In this document: piece after piece, positions 50,745 through 59,874 of the stretch
How the letters are laid out: each line of letters starts with the position of its first letter
Numbering within the stretch: position 1 is the stretch's first letter
Source: Oscillospiraceae bacterium
Lineage (GTDB): Bacteria; Bacillota; Clostridia; Saccharofermentanales; Saccharofermentanaceae
DNA length: 64,000 nucleotides
Direction: 5' to 3'
Assembly (NCBI GenBank): GCA_902782125.1
Contig: CACZMA010000004.1
Span: 1-64,000, forward strand
Notes under the pieces: generated by a model
Seen by the model: the letters and a program-made list of their open reading frames with translations, nothing else
Database searches by the model: none
What the model was told of the DNA's origin: nothing
Translations under genes and position numbers: made by a program

Positions 50745-51801
50745 ACTTCTTAAGTTTGAATATAAGAGATTACTCACATGTAAGCCTCTGTACTTTATCC
50801 TGGCTGCCACTGCGATCATTCCTTTGGCGGCAGGCATAGGTGTTAATATTTTCTTTGGCGTTTTGGGAGTAGATGATTTTGATTCTCTGAATGGATTCAC
50901 TTCAGGCAATGAGCAGTTCTTTACCTGGTTTGTAATCAGTTTCTTCCACACAAGACTTCCGATCTTCATTGCCCTGTTTACGAGCCTTTTCCTCGGAAGA
51001 GACTTCAGGGACGGATTTGTACGCAACAAGGTAACTGCAGGCCATTCCAGGCTCTCTATCTATGCTTCAGCAATGATCACACAGGTAAGTGTTACCGCAG
51101 CGCTCTGCATAATCTATGTTCTGGTCGGAACAGTCACGATGGCACTGTCTCCCATGGGCGCAAATCTTAATGGCGGTGAGATGTTCATAAGGGCGTTCGT
51201 CCTCATGTTGTCTCTCATAGCAATGACAGTCCTGTTTACCGCACTGTCAATGGCCCTCAACGGCAAAGTGCTCGTTACCGTAATATCGGTTGTGTTTGTC
51301 ATGGCACTCGGTCTGGCAGGTTCGCTCGCTTCTACATACAGCTACAGCTCGGATATGATCGATGAGTACATTGATGTCTGCGAAGACAAGATCGATGAAT
51401 ACGAAGAAGAATACGGTTATGTTTATTACACTGTTCCCAAGAGATCGGATTATATCAATTACGGCTGGTATATAGGCCACCCGCTCTATGTTCTGACAAA
51501 TGCCGGCATTGAGAAAGAGCTTATGGCCAGCCTGGAGAATTCTGTCCTTACATTCGATGAGGATGAGATCTTCTCTTATCCGAAGAAAGTAGCGCGTATG
51601 GGATACGGTCAGTCGCTTATTACGGCGATCTTTACGAACAGCAACCCGCCGCCGCTCGACAAGAAGGACATGAAGAAGATCGACGGCATGATCGTCGATA
51701 TAGACGATCTGCTCGTGGCATATTCGATCAAGTCGGTCGTCTGGACCGCCATCTTTGCTGCAGGCGGCTATGCGATCTTCAGAAAGAAGAACTTAAGCTG
51801 A
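50737..51801 (+). CDS. ABC-2 type permease
   Basis: A 354-residue membrane protein; the start at 50737 follows GGAGGTG by 6 nt. The first helix is at 18-40. Further helices lie at about 75-95, 110-140, 155-180 and 185-210, and the last near 325-345. The segment LGRDFRDGFVRNKVTAGHSR is typical of bacitracin-type ABC-2 permeases. An unusually acidic external loop (about 215-310, with EDKIDEYEEEYGYVYY) lies before the last helix. Partner of the preceding ATPase. The next gene starts within its stop codon (TGATG). Confidence 0.82.
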   Translation: MPELLKFEYKRLLTCKPLYFILAATAIIPLAAGIGVNIFFGVLGVDDFDSLNGFTSGNEQFFTWFVISFFHTRLPIFIALFTSLFLGRDFRDGFVRNKVTAGHSRLSIYASAMITQVSVTAALCIIYVLVGTVTMALSPMGANLNGGEMFIRAFVLMLSLIAMTVLFTALSMALNGKVLVTVISVVFVMALGLAGSLASTYSYSSDMIDEYIDVCEDKIDEYEEEYGYVYYTVPKRSDYINYGWYIGHPLYVLTNAGIEKELMASLENSVLTFDEDEIFSYPKKVARMGYGQSLITAIFTNSNPPPLDKKDMKKIDGMIVDIDDLLVAYSIKSVVWTAIFAAGGYAIFRKKNLS

Positions 51802-52472
51802 TGTTTTACAATGACCACAGACTGTCAATAGTAATCGGTGCATACGGCAGCGGCAAGTCCGAGATATCGGTCAACATGTCGCTTGCCCAGCGCCGCGACA
51901 ACCCTGTTTCCAGGCTCCTCATCGCGGACATGGACATAGTCAACCCGTTCTACCGTTCCGCGGACTGCGCTCCAGAGCTCGAGAAGAACAACATCAAGGT
52001 CATCTCTCCGATGTACGCCGGATCGAATGTTGATGCACCGGTGCTGCCGGCGGAGATGTATGTTGTTTTCGATAATTCCGAGTACACCGGAGTATTCGAT
52101 ATCGGAGGCGAGGACATGGGCGCGACAGTGCTGGGTTCCCTTAGGCACCGCATCGAAAGCACGGACCATGCGATATACATGGCGGTCAACACGCTGAGAC
52201 CGTTCACATCAGACCCGCAGCAGATAGCGGTGATGACAGCCGAGCTTCAGGCGGCATCAGGCTTCCCGATAGACGGATACCTCAATAACACGAACCTTCT
52301 GGAGGAGACGACTCCCGAGATGGTCCGTGAGGGCGAGCAGATGATCCTGGAGGCTTCAAAGCTTACCGGAATACCGCTTGTAGCCACATGCGCAATGAAG
52401 GAAGTCGGTGTAAAGGAATGCCTTGCGCCCGAGTTTTTCGAGATGACGAGACAGATCTTTTATAGTTACTGA
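51801..52472 (+). CDS. P-loop ATPase-like protein of unknown function
   Basis: A 223-residue cytoplasmic protein. Walker A is IGAYGSGKSEISVNMSL near residue 12, followed by LLIADMDIVNPFYRSAD, which resembles the switch region of MinD/ParA/CobQ-type ATPases, and by VFDIGGEDMGATVLGSL as a Walker B-like DxGG segment. I do not recognise a specific family. It overlaps the ABC permease gene as TGATG, so it is translationally coupled to the exporter. It might be an accessory ATPase or an unrelated gene in the same operon. Confidence 0.65.
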   Translation: MFYNDHRLSIVIGAYGSGKSEISVNMSLAQRRDNPVSRLLIADMDIVNPFYRSADCAPELEKNNIKVISPMYAGSNVDAPVLPAEMYVVFDNSEYTGVFDIGGEDMGATVLGSLRHRIESTDHAIYMAVNTLRPFTSDPQQIAVMTAELQAASGFPIDGYLNNTNLLEETTPEMVREGEQMILEASKLTGIPLVATCAMKEVGVKECLAPEFFEMTRQIFYSY

Positions 52473-52499
52473 TTAGATAAAATCTTTTTGCGTTATTTA

Positions 52500-52528
52500 T
52501 TGTTTATCGGCGATTTTAATGATAATAT
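52500..52528 (+). promoter_or_regulatory. promoter of the SPFH/zinc-ribbon gene
   Basis: TTGTTT (52500-52505), 17-bp spacer, TAATAT (52523-52528) extended by TGA. The leader is about 40 nt and ends with AGGAGG. Confidence 0.6.
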
Positions 52529-52577
52529 TTTCATTGAGCGGCGTTTAAGACCGCACCACAAATCAGGAGGATAAAAT

Positions 52578-53957
52578 ATGGGATTGATTAAAGATGCTGC
52601 AAAGGCTTTTGCAGGCAACGTAGTGGGAGTAGCAGGCTCGGTAGTAACGAGTGCTGTTTCTGATCAGTATCTTGAATTCTTTACTTGCGACTCTCTCGGA
52701 CAGGACATTCTTGTCAGAGAAGGCGCTATCAAGATGGAGAAGGGCAGGAACAAGGGAAGTTCCGAAGTTATCAGCAACGGTTCCATCGTTGCGGTACCTG
52801 AGGGTACAGCTTGTCTGCTCGTTGACGGCGGCCGTATCGTAGACGCTGTTATGGAAGCAGGTTATTACAAGTGGGATAACTCATCTTCACCTTCCATCCT
52901 CGCTAACACAAATGTCGGTGAGAATGCAAAGGCAATCGTTAAGGACGCTTGGGACCGTTTCAGAATGGGCGGCGAGATCCCCAAGCAGCAGAGAGTTTAC
53001 TTCGTAAACATGCTCGAACTGAGAGATCAGAACTTCGGTACAGCTTCTCCGGTACCTTATCCGGATCCTGAGTACCGTAACATCTACATCCGTCTTAACG
53101 GTACATTCTCTTACAGAATCCAGGATCCTGTCACATTCTTCAAGAACTGTGCAGGTAACGTAAAGGGCGAGTTCACAAGTGCTGAGTTCATGGGTACACC
53201 CCCGAAGCCGCAGCAGCCTCGTATCGAGTTCCTCGACCACATCACAGAGGCTCTCAACATGCTGGCAGCTCAGGACAGAGTTATGTACTCTCTCATCGAC
53301 TCCAACAGATCCAAGCTCAGGAACCGTATGCAGGAGTGCCTCGATGAGGATTGGCTCCAGAACAGAGGTATCGTTGTAGAGGCAGTTGCCATCGGCGGCG
53401 TTACACCTGACGATAAGTCACGTGCAAGGATCGAGCAGGTCGATACAGCAAAGCTCTATGGCCAGGATGCAAATGCTCTTGCAGCTCAGGTTGCATTGGG
53501 CCAGACAGAGGCTATGAAGGCAGCCGGTGCAAATGCAAATGGTGCCGTAAACGGCTTCATGGGCATGGGCATGATGGGCGCAGTAGGCGGAAACAACGCT
53601 ACAGCAGCAGCTCTCGGTGCTATGCAGGCTAACCAGGGCCAGCAGCAGCCTCAGACAGGTTTCTTCGCAGGCGGAGCAGCAGCTCCTGCAGCTCAGGCAG
53701 GCTGGACATGCGAGTGCGGCCAGGGCGGCAACACAGGCAAGTTCTGCAGCAACTGCGGTAAGCCTCAGCCCGCAGCAGCTCCGGCAGGCGGCTGGACATG
53801 CGAGTGTGGTACTGTAAACACAGGCAAGTTCTGCAGCAATTGCGGTAAGCCTCAGCCCGCAGCAGCTCCGGCAGGATGCTCTAAGTGCGGCTGGAAGCCG
53901 GCAGACGGACAGGCTCTTCCTAAGTTCTGCCCTGAGTGCGGCAACCCTCTGCAGTAA
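52578..53957 (+). CDS. SPFH-domain protein with C-terminal zinc ribbons (YdjI-like)
   Basis: A 459-residue protein. Residues 30-290 form an SPFH/prohibitin-like domain of the virion-core/YdjI type (FFTCDSLGQDILVREGAIKM; VPEGTACLLVDGG). Residues 295-370 are an alanine/glycine/methionine-rich linker. Three zinc ribbons end the protein: CECGQGGNTGKFCSNCG, CECGTVNTGKFCSNCG and CSKCG...KFCPECG. The first two are a recent tandem duplication. In Bacillus subtilis YdjI recruits phage-shock-type proteins to membranes; a similar membrane-stress scaffold role is inferred. AGGAGG lies 8 nt before the start. Confidence 0.83.
   Translation: MGLIKDAAKAFAGNVVGVAGSVVTSAVSDQYLEFFTCDSLGQDILVREGAIKMEKGRNKGSSEVISNGSIVAVPEGTACLLVDGGRIVDAVMEAGYYKWDNSSSPSILANTNVGENAKAIVKDAWDRFRMGGEIPKQQRVYFVNMLELRDQNFGTASPVPYPDPEYRNIYIRLNGTFSYRIQDPVTFFKNCAGNVKGEFTSAEFMGTPPKPQQPRIEFLDHITEALNMLAAQDRVMYSLIDSNRSKLRNRMQECLDEDWLQNRGIVVEAVAIGGVTPDDKSRARIEQVDTAKLYGQDANALAAQVALGQTEAMKAAGANANGAVNGFMGMGMMGAVGGNNATAAALGAMQANQGQQQPQTGFFAGGAAAPAAQAGWTCECGQGGNTGKFCSNCGKPQPAAAPAGGWTCECGTVNTGKFCSNCGKPQPAAAPAGCSKCGWKPADGQALPKFCPECGNPLQ
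53701..53875 (+). repeat. tandem repeat encoding two nearly identical zinc ribbons
   Basis: 53701-53788 and 53791-53875 are almost identical; the second is one codon shorter (CGQGGNTG against CGTVNTG) and otherwise differs at very few bases. Confidence 0.88.
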
Positions 53958-53982
53958 TAACGGATCAGCGATAAGCAACATA

Positions 53983-54016
53983 CGGCCTCTGAGGTTCCCT
54001 CAGGGGCCGCTTTTTA
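53983..54016 (+). terminator. intrinsic terminator after the SPFH gene
   Basis: A 12-bp stem (53983-53994 with 53998-54009) with one G-T pair, loop TTC, followed by CTTTTTATT. Confidence 0.9.
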
Positions 54017-54045
54017 TTGTTTTTGTCTTTGATTTTTGTTATAAA
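54017..54045 (+). promoter_or_regulatory. promoter of the polysaccharide gene cluster
   Basis: TTGTTT (54017-54022), 17-bp spacer, TATAAA (54040-54045). The same TTGTTT -35 is used before the SPFH gene. Confidence 0.5.
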
Positions 54046-54068
54046 ATAAACATTGGGATAGATTGATC

Positions 54069-55460
54069 ATGGGAAATATAAAGGGCAGAAGCAGATTGTT
54101 GCACGATATATCTGTTCGTTCAGTTAAATTTCTGAACATTATCTTGATGTGCCTGCCTTTTGCATATATCTGGATCACCTTTTATTCCAAACAGGTCTAC
54201 GGCGGAGAATTCGACATAACCGGTCTGAGTGTCTTTATTGCCGCTTATGTCTTAATGTATTCTATCTGTGTACGAATCTACGATGCCTTCCAGATAAGCC
54301 AGGTCGGCAGGGCTGAATTGTTCTTCAGTCAGATGATCGCACTTTTCCTTACGGATATATTGTTCTTCCTTATCCTTGCTGCGCTGCTCAGGGCATGGCC
54401 TGAACTGTTCAGGTTCATCGTATGCGTATTGCTTCAGATCATTGTATCCCTTGTATGGTGTATTGCCGTATCTGAATGGTACACAAGGACTTTCGATAAG
54501 AGGAAGGCTGTCATTATCTATGACAGCATCCATAACCTCCATGAGATATCCAGGCACAAACAGTTCCAGAAGAGCTTTGATCTGATTGGTACCTACGATA
54601 TAGACGAAGTCAAATTCTCCACGGCAAGTGACCGTAAGGCATGGCTCATCGATAAGATCAAGGATGCTGATGCTGTTTTTGTCATGGAACTTCACAGCCA
54701 TGACAGGAACATAATAGTCAAATATTGCGTAGAGCATGAGATCAGCTGTTATAACGAGCCTAAGATCGGAGATATCCTGATGAGAAGCTCTAAGCAGTTC
54801 AATATGTATAACGTTCCAATGACTCTGGTCGAGAGGCATTACCCCAATCCTGAATACCTGTTCATGAAGCGATTGGGCGACATACTCCTGTCTTGTCTTA
54901 CGCTTGTTGTTGCTTCCCCGGTATTCCTTGTCACTGCACTTGTCATTAAGCTAAGTGACGGCGGCCCGGTCATCTATAAACAGAAGCGTCTGACGCTGAA
55001 CGGAAAGGTTTTCGAGATATATAAGTTCAGGAGTATGAAGGTAGATGCCGAGAAGGAGACCGGAGCCGTGTTGTCTTCCGGTACGCACGATCCGCGCGTA
55101 TCGAACTTCGGAAGGTTCTTACGCAAATCCAGGATAGATGAACTGCCCCAGCTGATCAACATCATCAAGGGTGACATGTCCATAGTGGGACCGCGCCCCG
55201 AGAGGCCTGAGATCGCTGAGAGATACTCCAAGGATCTTCCGGAATTCAAACTCAGACTTCAGGTGAGAGCGGGTCTTACCGGATATGCCCAGGTCTACGG
55301 AAGATACGATTCGGACCCGTACGACAAGCTGAGTATGGACCTTCACTACATTGCCAATGCGGGTGTTGCCGAAGATTTCCGCATACTGCTTGCTACGCTT
55401 AAGAGGATCATTGCCAAGGAACCTGAGCTGAACCGGGAGGATGAGGATGTCGATGCCTGA
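54069..55460 (+). CDS. undecaprenyl-phosphate sugar-1-phosphate transferase (WcaJ/WbaP-like)
   Basis: A 463-residue protein; ATG 54069 is used rather than TTG 54063. Four N-terminal helices (about 20-140) and a CoA-binding-like domain (150-260) precede the last helix (280-305). The catalytic domain has KRLGDILLSCLTLVV, YKQKRLTLNGKVFEIYKFRSM, LRKSRIDELPQLINIIKGDM and SIVGPRPERPE, all hallmark polyprenyl glycosylphosphotransferase motifs. It starts repeat-unit assembly by moving a sugar-1-phosphate onto undecaprenyl phosphate at the membrane. It leads an operon of glycosyltransferases and a ligase/polymerase. Confidence 0.9.
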   Translation: MGNIKGRSRLLHDISVRSVKFLNIILMCLPFAYIWITFYSKQVYGGEFDITGLSVFIAAYVLMYSICVRIYDAFQISQVGRAELFFSQMIALFLTDILFFLILAALLRAWPELFRFIVCVLLQIIVSLVWCIAVSEWYTRTFDKRKAVIIYDSIHNLHEISRHKQFQKSFDLIGTYDIDEVKFSTASDRKAWLIDKIKDADAVFVMELHSHDRNIIVKYCVEHEISCYNEPKIGDILMRSSKQFNMYNVPMTLVERHYPNPEYLFMKRLGDILLSCLTLVVASPVFLVTALVIKLSDGGPVIYKQKRLTLNGKVFEIYKFRSMKVDAEKETGAVLSSGTHDPRVSNFGRFLRKSRIDELPQLINIIKGDMSIVGPRPERPEIAERYSKDLPEFKLRLQVRAGLTGYAQVYGRYDSDPYDKLSMDLHYIANAGVAEDFRILLATLKRIIAKEPELNREDEDVDA

Positions 55461-56226
55461 TCATCCGGGAATAGTCAGCATTATCATGCCTGCCTATAAC
55501 AGCGCCGGGACAATTGAAGCGGCGGCGGCTTCCGTGCTTGAGCAGACCTATGAGAATATAGAACTGCTGATAGCAGACGATGCTTCTTCAGATGATACTC
55601 CCGAGATCTGTCAAACTCTTGCTTCCAGAGACAGAAGAGTGCGTGTGATCTCAAACCCGAGTAATCTGGGAGCGCTCAAGTCACGTCTGAAGCTGATAAG
55701 AGAAGCAAAAGGCGATTGGATAGCTTTCCTGGACAGTGATGATCTGTGGAAGCCTGACAAGCTGTCAAAGCAGCTTGCCGTAAGGAATGAAACAGGCTGC
55801 GATCTCGTCTATACGGGTTCGTCATTTATCGATGAGAACGGTCAGCCTTTTGAATGGATTCTTCATGTTCCCGAGAGAACAGAATACAAGCAGCTTCTCA
55901 AGCAGAATATCATCTCGAATTCATCTGTGTTGGTGAAGAAGGAGCTGTTCGTCAGATTTGCTCCGGATAATGAGGATAAGCATGATATGCATGAAGATTT
56001 TGCCTGTTGGCTCGGAATGCTCAGGGCTGGTCATACTGCGCGCGGAATAGATGAACCGCTTATCACATATAGATTGTCCAAGAGTTCGATGTCGGGCAAT
56101 AAGCTCAAAGCGTATTCCATGAACATGTATACATATAAATATGTGGGGCTTGGCTTTTTCTCACGGCTCTACTATCAAATGTGCTACTCTGTAAACGGGA
56201 TCAAAAAGTACAGGCACCTGAGATGA
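55447..56226 (+). CDS. family 2 glycosyltransferase
   Basis: A 259-residue GT-A enzyme. Three ATGs lie in a row (55441, 55447, 55453); 55447 has the best distance (6 nt) from GGGAGG. The fold begins SIIMPAYNSAGTIEAA, then LIADDASSDDTPEIC, with the metal-binding site at AFLDSDDLWKPDKL. The rest (SSVLVKKELF, DFACWLGML) is as in polysaccharide GT2 enzymes. It adds one sugar of a surface glycan repeat unit. It overlaps the preceding transferase gene by 14 nt. Confidence 0.88.
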   Translation: MSMPDHPGIVSIIMPAYNSAGTIEAAAASVLEQTYENIELLIADDASSDDTPEICQTLASRDRRVRVISNPSNLGALKSRLKLIREAKGDWIAFLDSDDLWKPDKLSKQLAVRNETGCDLVYTGSSFIDENGQPFEWILHVPERTEYKQLLKQNIISNSSVLVKKELFVRFAPDNEDKHDMHEDFACWLGMLRAGHTARGIDEPLITYRLSKSSMSGNKLKAYSMNMYTYKYVGLGFFSRLYYQMCYSVNGIKKYRHLR

Positions 56227-56239
56227 GGGACATAAAAGC

Positions 56240-57046
56240 ATGACTGAAGATCTTGAAGTGTTGATAAGTGCCTTAGGTAAGGATGCACTGGCTTTGGCAT
56301 CCGGTATGAACCTCGAGTGCGGTGCAGTCCTGGTCGATCAGTGCAGCCGTAATGACAGATATGAGTTCAGCACCTCGGAAGGCCATACTGTCCGGACCAT
56401 CGAGTCAGTCGAACGCGGTATCGGCAGGTCAAGGAACCTGGCTTTGGAAGAAGCAAGGGGAAGGATAGTCCTCTTCTCCGATGACGATATAGTCTATTCT
56501 GAAGGCTATGCCGAGAGCATACTGAAGGCTTTTGAAGCACATCCTGAAGCAGACATCATAATGTTCAACGTCAATGTCTCTGAAGACCGAAAGACATACC
56601 GGATAGACAAAGAGATACGTGTCCATAAGTGGTCTGTCGGAAGATATCCCGCGTATGCCGCTGCAGCAAGGCTGGACAGTATCAGAAGGGCAAAGGTCAG
56701 GTTCTCTTTGCTCTTTGGAGGCGGCGCGCGATACTCAAACGGAGAGGACAGCCTCTTCTTCATGGACTGCCTCAGGGCAGGGTTAAAGGTGATCGCCGTT
56801 CCGGTTACAATAGGATCAGAGATACCGCGCGAATCCACCTGGTTCCACGGATTCAATGATAAGTTCTTTCTCGACAGGGGTGTGCTGTACAGCTTCCTTT
56901 ACGGGAATGCTGCCGGTATCTGGGCACTGAGGTTCGTGATTGCCAAGAGACATTCTTATGCGGACCAGATGAAGCCTTCGGATGCCTTTAAGCTGATGCG
57001 CAAGGGAATAAAGGAAGGGAAAGCCTTAAGAGATGAGCAGGAATAG
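56240..57046 (+). CDS. glycosyltransferase, GT2-like
   Basis: A 268-residue GT-A-like protein. The sequence is less typical: the first strand is VLISALGKDALALA, then IGRSRNLALEEARGRIVLFSDDDIVY in two parts, with SDDD in the DxD position near residue 78, and YSNGEDSLFFMDCLRAG near the acceptor site. The GRSRN segment is shared with enzymes of the WfgS/WfeV kind. It starts 13 bp after the previous glycosyltransferase and overlaps the next gene by 14 nt, so it belongs to the same operon. The sugar is unknown. Confidence 0.78.
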   Translation: MTEDLEVLISALGKDALALASGMNLECGAVLVDQCSRNDRYEFSTSEGHTVRTIESVERGIGRSRNLALEEARGRIVLFSDDDIVYSEGYAESILKAFEAHPEADIIMFNVNVSEDRKTYRIDKEIRVHKWSVGRYPAYAAAARLDSIRRAKVRFSLLFGGGARYSNGEDSLFFMDCLRAGLKVIAVPVTIGSEIPRESTWFHGFNDKFFLDRGVLYSFLYGNAAGIWALRFVIAKRHSYADQMKPSDAFKLMRKGIKEGKALRDEQE

Positions 57047-58394
57047 CATTCTCGGCAGATTCATATCGGAAGAAGTGTTCTACAAGGCAGTAGTGGCGCT
57101 CCTTGGCGGTCTGCCCGTGCTCGAGTTCTTTACGGAGATCTTATGCCGGTTCAATGACGATATAATCCCTTCATTCTTCCAGCCGCAGCTGCTGTCCTTG
57201 TTCGGTATCCTCGGTACACTGATGACTGCGCTGTATTGGATATCTACGATTGTAGAGAAGAGAAAGCTCCGCATTGCCGATATATTCTATCTGACCTTGG
57301 TCTTCTTCATGGTCATCTCGGCCGTGTTCTCTCTTAATCCCGGTGAGTATTCCGCCGGATATGTGTTCTACTGCGAGAATCCGATGCATTTCCTTACATA
57401 TTATTGGCTGTACTTTGCCGGAACACTTATCGACAATGCCAAATACAGGAAGAATCTGCTCTTTGTATTCATCGCTGTCGCTCTGTTCGAGAGCATATTC
57501 GCTTTCCTGCAGACCTTTGACATTGAACTGTCCTACAGCCTCTACTATCACACGTCCAGAACGGCATACGGCCTTACGCAGAACAGTAATTTCTACGGCG
57601 GAATGTGTATCCTGTTTATTGCCTGCATCTCCGGAGTGTATATATTCGCGGACAATATCATCAATTCGAAGTTGAAAGACTATGTTCTTCCGGCTGCCGC
57701 AGGATTCATCTTCTATACCATGATAGGCTCCAGAGCAAGGCTCGCCTGGGTTGGATTCATCGCACTCGTTTTATTCTATGTGATCTCGTTCATCGTAATG
57801 TTCAGAAGAGATAAGGATAAGAAGGTCCTTAGGGCCGCACTGAAGCGGGCGCTAATACTTATGGGCATATACTTTGCAGTCTTCCTGATAGCATTCTTCT
57901 TTACTGACTATATACATGAGTCCGCCACCAGATCTTACTGGGAAGTAGCCAACGGCAATGCTGATGCAATGGGTTCGGACCGTATATATAACTGGAGGAT
58001 GGGCCTTGCACAGGTTCCCAAGCACTGGCTTACGGGCGTTGGTCTTGATAACTACCGCTATGTGTTCGTCTCGGATCCCGGATATCACGACGGAATGTAT
58101 CTTCAGGACAAGGCCCACAATGAATATCTGCATACTCTTGTAACGCAGGGCGTTCCGGCTCTGATCAACTATCTGGCGCTCCTGATATTTGCTGCCAGGG
58201 GCGCTGTTAAGGCTGTAATCGATGAGACTTCGTACAAGAGACGTGCAGTCATCTGGATCCTGCTCGGGATGTTCATTACATATACCGCGCAGGCGCTGTT
58301 CAACAGCAGCATCAACTATGTGGTCGTATACTTCTGGCTCGTAATAGGACTTATCACGCCGCGCACCGCCTTAAGAACGCAAAAAAATAATTGA
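57033..58394 (+). CDS. O-antigen ligase/polymerase-like membrane protein (WaaL/Wzy type)
   Basis: A 453-residue protein with about 11-12 membrane helices. The large external loop between late helices (about 285-365) contains RIYNWRMGLAQVPKHWLTGVG, shown only in part here as WLTGVGLDNYRYVF, and KAHNEYLHTLVTQGVPAL, the His-containing signature of the Wzy_C/O-antigen ligase family. It would polymerise or attach the glycan made by this operon. It overlaps the preceding gene by 14 nt. No terminator is visible before glmM, which has its own promoter. Confidence 0.82.
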   Translation: MSRNSILGRFISEEVFYKAVVALLGGLPVLEFFTEILCRFNDDIIPSFFQPQLLSLFGILGTLMTALYWISTIVEKRKLRIADIFYLTLVFFMVISAVFSLNPGEYSAGYVFYCENPMHFLTYYWLYFAGTLIDNAKYRKNLLFVFIAVALFESIFAFLQTFDIELSYSLYYHTSRTAYGLTQNSNFYGGMCILFIACISGVYIFADNIINSKLKDYVLPAAAGFIFYTMIGSRARLAWVGFIALVLFYVISFIVMFRRDKDKKVLRAALKRALILMGIYFAVFLIAFFFTDYIHESATRSYWEVANGNADAMGSDRIYNWRMGLAQVPKHWLTGVGLDNYRYVFVSDPGYHDGMYLQDKAHNEYLHTLVTQGVPALINYLALLIFAARGAVKAVIDETSYKRRAVIWILLGMFITYTAQALFNSSINYVVVYFWLVIGLITPRTALRTQKNN

Positions 58395-58416
58395 AATCGC
58401 GTGTTTTATGATAAAA
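58390..58416 (+). promoter_or_regulatory. glmM promoter
   Basis: TTGAAA (58390-58395) and TAAAAT (58411-58416) with a 15-bp spacer; the -10 is extended by TGA. The -35 overlaps the end of the preceding gene. Confidence 0.5.
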
Positions 58417-58454
58417 TTCTTAATCATAAAATCAATCGAAAGGCTGGCACGAAA

Positions 58455-59810
58455 ATGGGAAAGTATTTCGGCACCGACGGTTTCAGAGGAGAGGCTAACA
58501 AAGCCCTTACAGCAAGCAAGGCATTCCAGGTAGGACGTTATATCGGATGGTATTACGGACAGAAACATGAGGATGGAAGAGCAAGGATCATTATCGGTAA
58601 GGATACGAGAAGAAGCTCTTATATGCTCGAGGCGGCACTTACCGCAGGCATCACATCTTCAGGATCAGATGTATATCTTCTTCACGTAACCACGACACCT
58701 TCAGTATCATACTGCTGCAGAACAGACGGATTCGACTGCGGAATCATGATATCCGCATCACACAATCCCTTCTACGATAACGGCATCAAGATCATGCGTG
58801 CCAACGGCCAGAAAATCGAGCCTGAGATCGAAGAGAAGATCGAAGCATACATTGACGGTGAGACGGAGGAGATCCCTCTTGCTGAGCGCGAGGCGATCGG
58901 AAGCGTTATCGACTACGCAGCCGGAAGGAACAGATACATCGGATATCTTATGACTGTTCCCACAAGGGCATTCAACGGAATGAAGGTTGGTCTTGACTGT
59001 GCTAACGGTGCTTCCTGGAATATTGCAAGGTCCGTATTCGAAGCGCTCGGTGCAAAGGTATATATTATCAACAACACACCTGACGGTATCAACATCAATA
59101 CCAACTGCGGTTCCACACACATCGACAACCTCAAGAAGTTCGTTCTCGATAACGGCCTTAATGTCGGATTTGCATATGACGGCGATGCTGACAGATGTCT
59201 TGCGGTAGACGAGCTCGGTAACGAGGTCAACGGCGACCAGATCATGTATCTGTGCGGCAAGTATCTGAAGGAGAGCGGCAAGCTCGACGGCAACACGATC
59301 GTTACCACCATCATGAGCAATATGGGCCTCTACAAGGCATGCGAAGCGATCGGCATCCGTACCGAGAAGACCAATGTCGGCGACAAGTACGTCGCAGAGA
59401 ACATGATGGCTAACGGCTTCGTGCTGGGTGGAGAACAGTCCGGACACATCATTTTCGCGAAATACGCAACAACGGGCGACGGTATCCTCACATCCCTCAT
59501 GATCCTCATGACGATGCTCGAGAAGAAGCTCCCGCTGTCAATGCTGGCAGGCGAGATGAAGATGTATCCGCAGTGCCTTAAGAACGTAGTGGTTAAGGAC
59601 AAGGAAGAAGCACAGAAGAACCCGAAGGTACTTGCAGGCGTCGAAGAGGTCAACAAGGCCCTCGCAGGTGACGGAAGGATCCTGCTCCGTGCTTCCGGTA
59701 CAGAACCTAAGATCAGAGTCATGGTCGAGGCCAAGAGCGACGAGCTTTGTGAGAAGTATGTCGATCAGCTTATCGAAGTCATCAAGGCTGAAGGTCTTAC
59801 GGCAGAATAA
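58455..59810 (+). CDS. glmM: phosphoglucosamine mutase
   Basis: A 451-residue alpha-D-phosphohexomutase. MGKYFGTDGFRGEAN is the classic GlmM start and sets the start at 58455. The phospho-serine loop is ISASHNPFYDNGIK with Ser102, the metal loop is YDGDADRC, the sugar-binding segment is GGEQSGHIIF, and RASGTEPKIRVMVEA is the C-terminal phosphate site. It converts glucosamine-6-phosphate to glucosamine-1-phosphate for UDP-GlcNAc and so for peptidoglycan and surface glycans. nagB follows. Confidence 0.95.
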   Translation: MGKYFGTDGFRGEANKALTASKAFQVGRYIGWYYGQKHEDGRARIIIGKDTRRSSYMLEAALTAGITSSGSDVYLLHVTTTPSVSYCCRTDGFDCGIMISASHNPFYDNGIKIMRANGQKIEPEIEEKIEAYIDGETEEIPLAEREAIGSVIDYAAGRNRYIGYLMTVPTRAFNGMKVGLDCANGASWNIARSVFEALGAKVYIINNTPDGININTNCGSTHIDNLKKFVLDNGLNVGFAYDGDADRCLAVDELGNEVNGDQIMYLCGKYLKESGKLDGNTIVTTIMSNMGLYKACEAIGIRTEKTNVGDKYVAENMMANGFVLGGEQSGHIIFAKYATTGDGILTSLMILMTMLEKKLPLSMLAGEMKMYPQCLKNVVVKDKEEAQKNPKVLAGVEEVNKALAGDGRILLRASGTEPKIRVMVEAKSDELCEKYVDQLIEVIKAEGLTAE

Positions 59811-59820
59811 ATCGTTTATC

Positions 59821-59855
59821 ACAACTCCGCGGTTTCCACGGAGTTGTTTTAATTT
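59821..59855 (+). terminator. hairpin terminator between glmM and nagB
   Basis: A perfect 9-bp stem (59821-59829 with 59839-59847, acaactccg/cggagttgt) followed by TTTAATTT. The gap to nagB is short, so some read-through is possible. Confidence 0.8.
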
Positions 59856-59874
59856 ACCAATTGGGAGGAATGAC

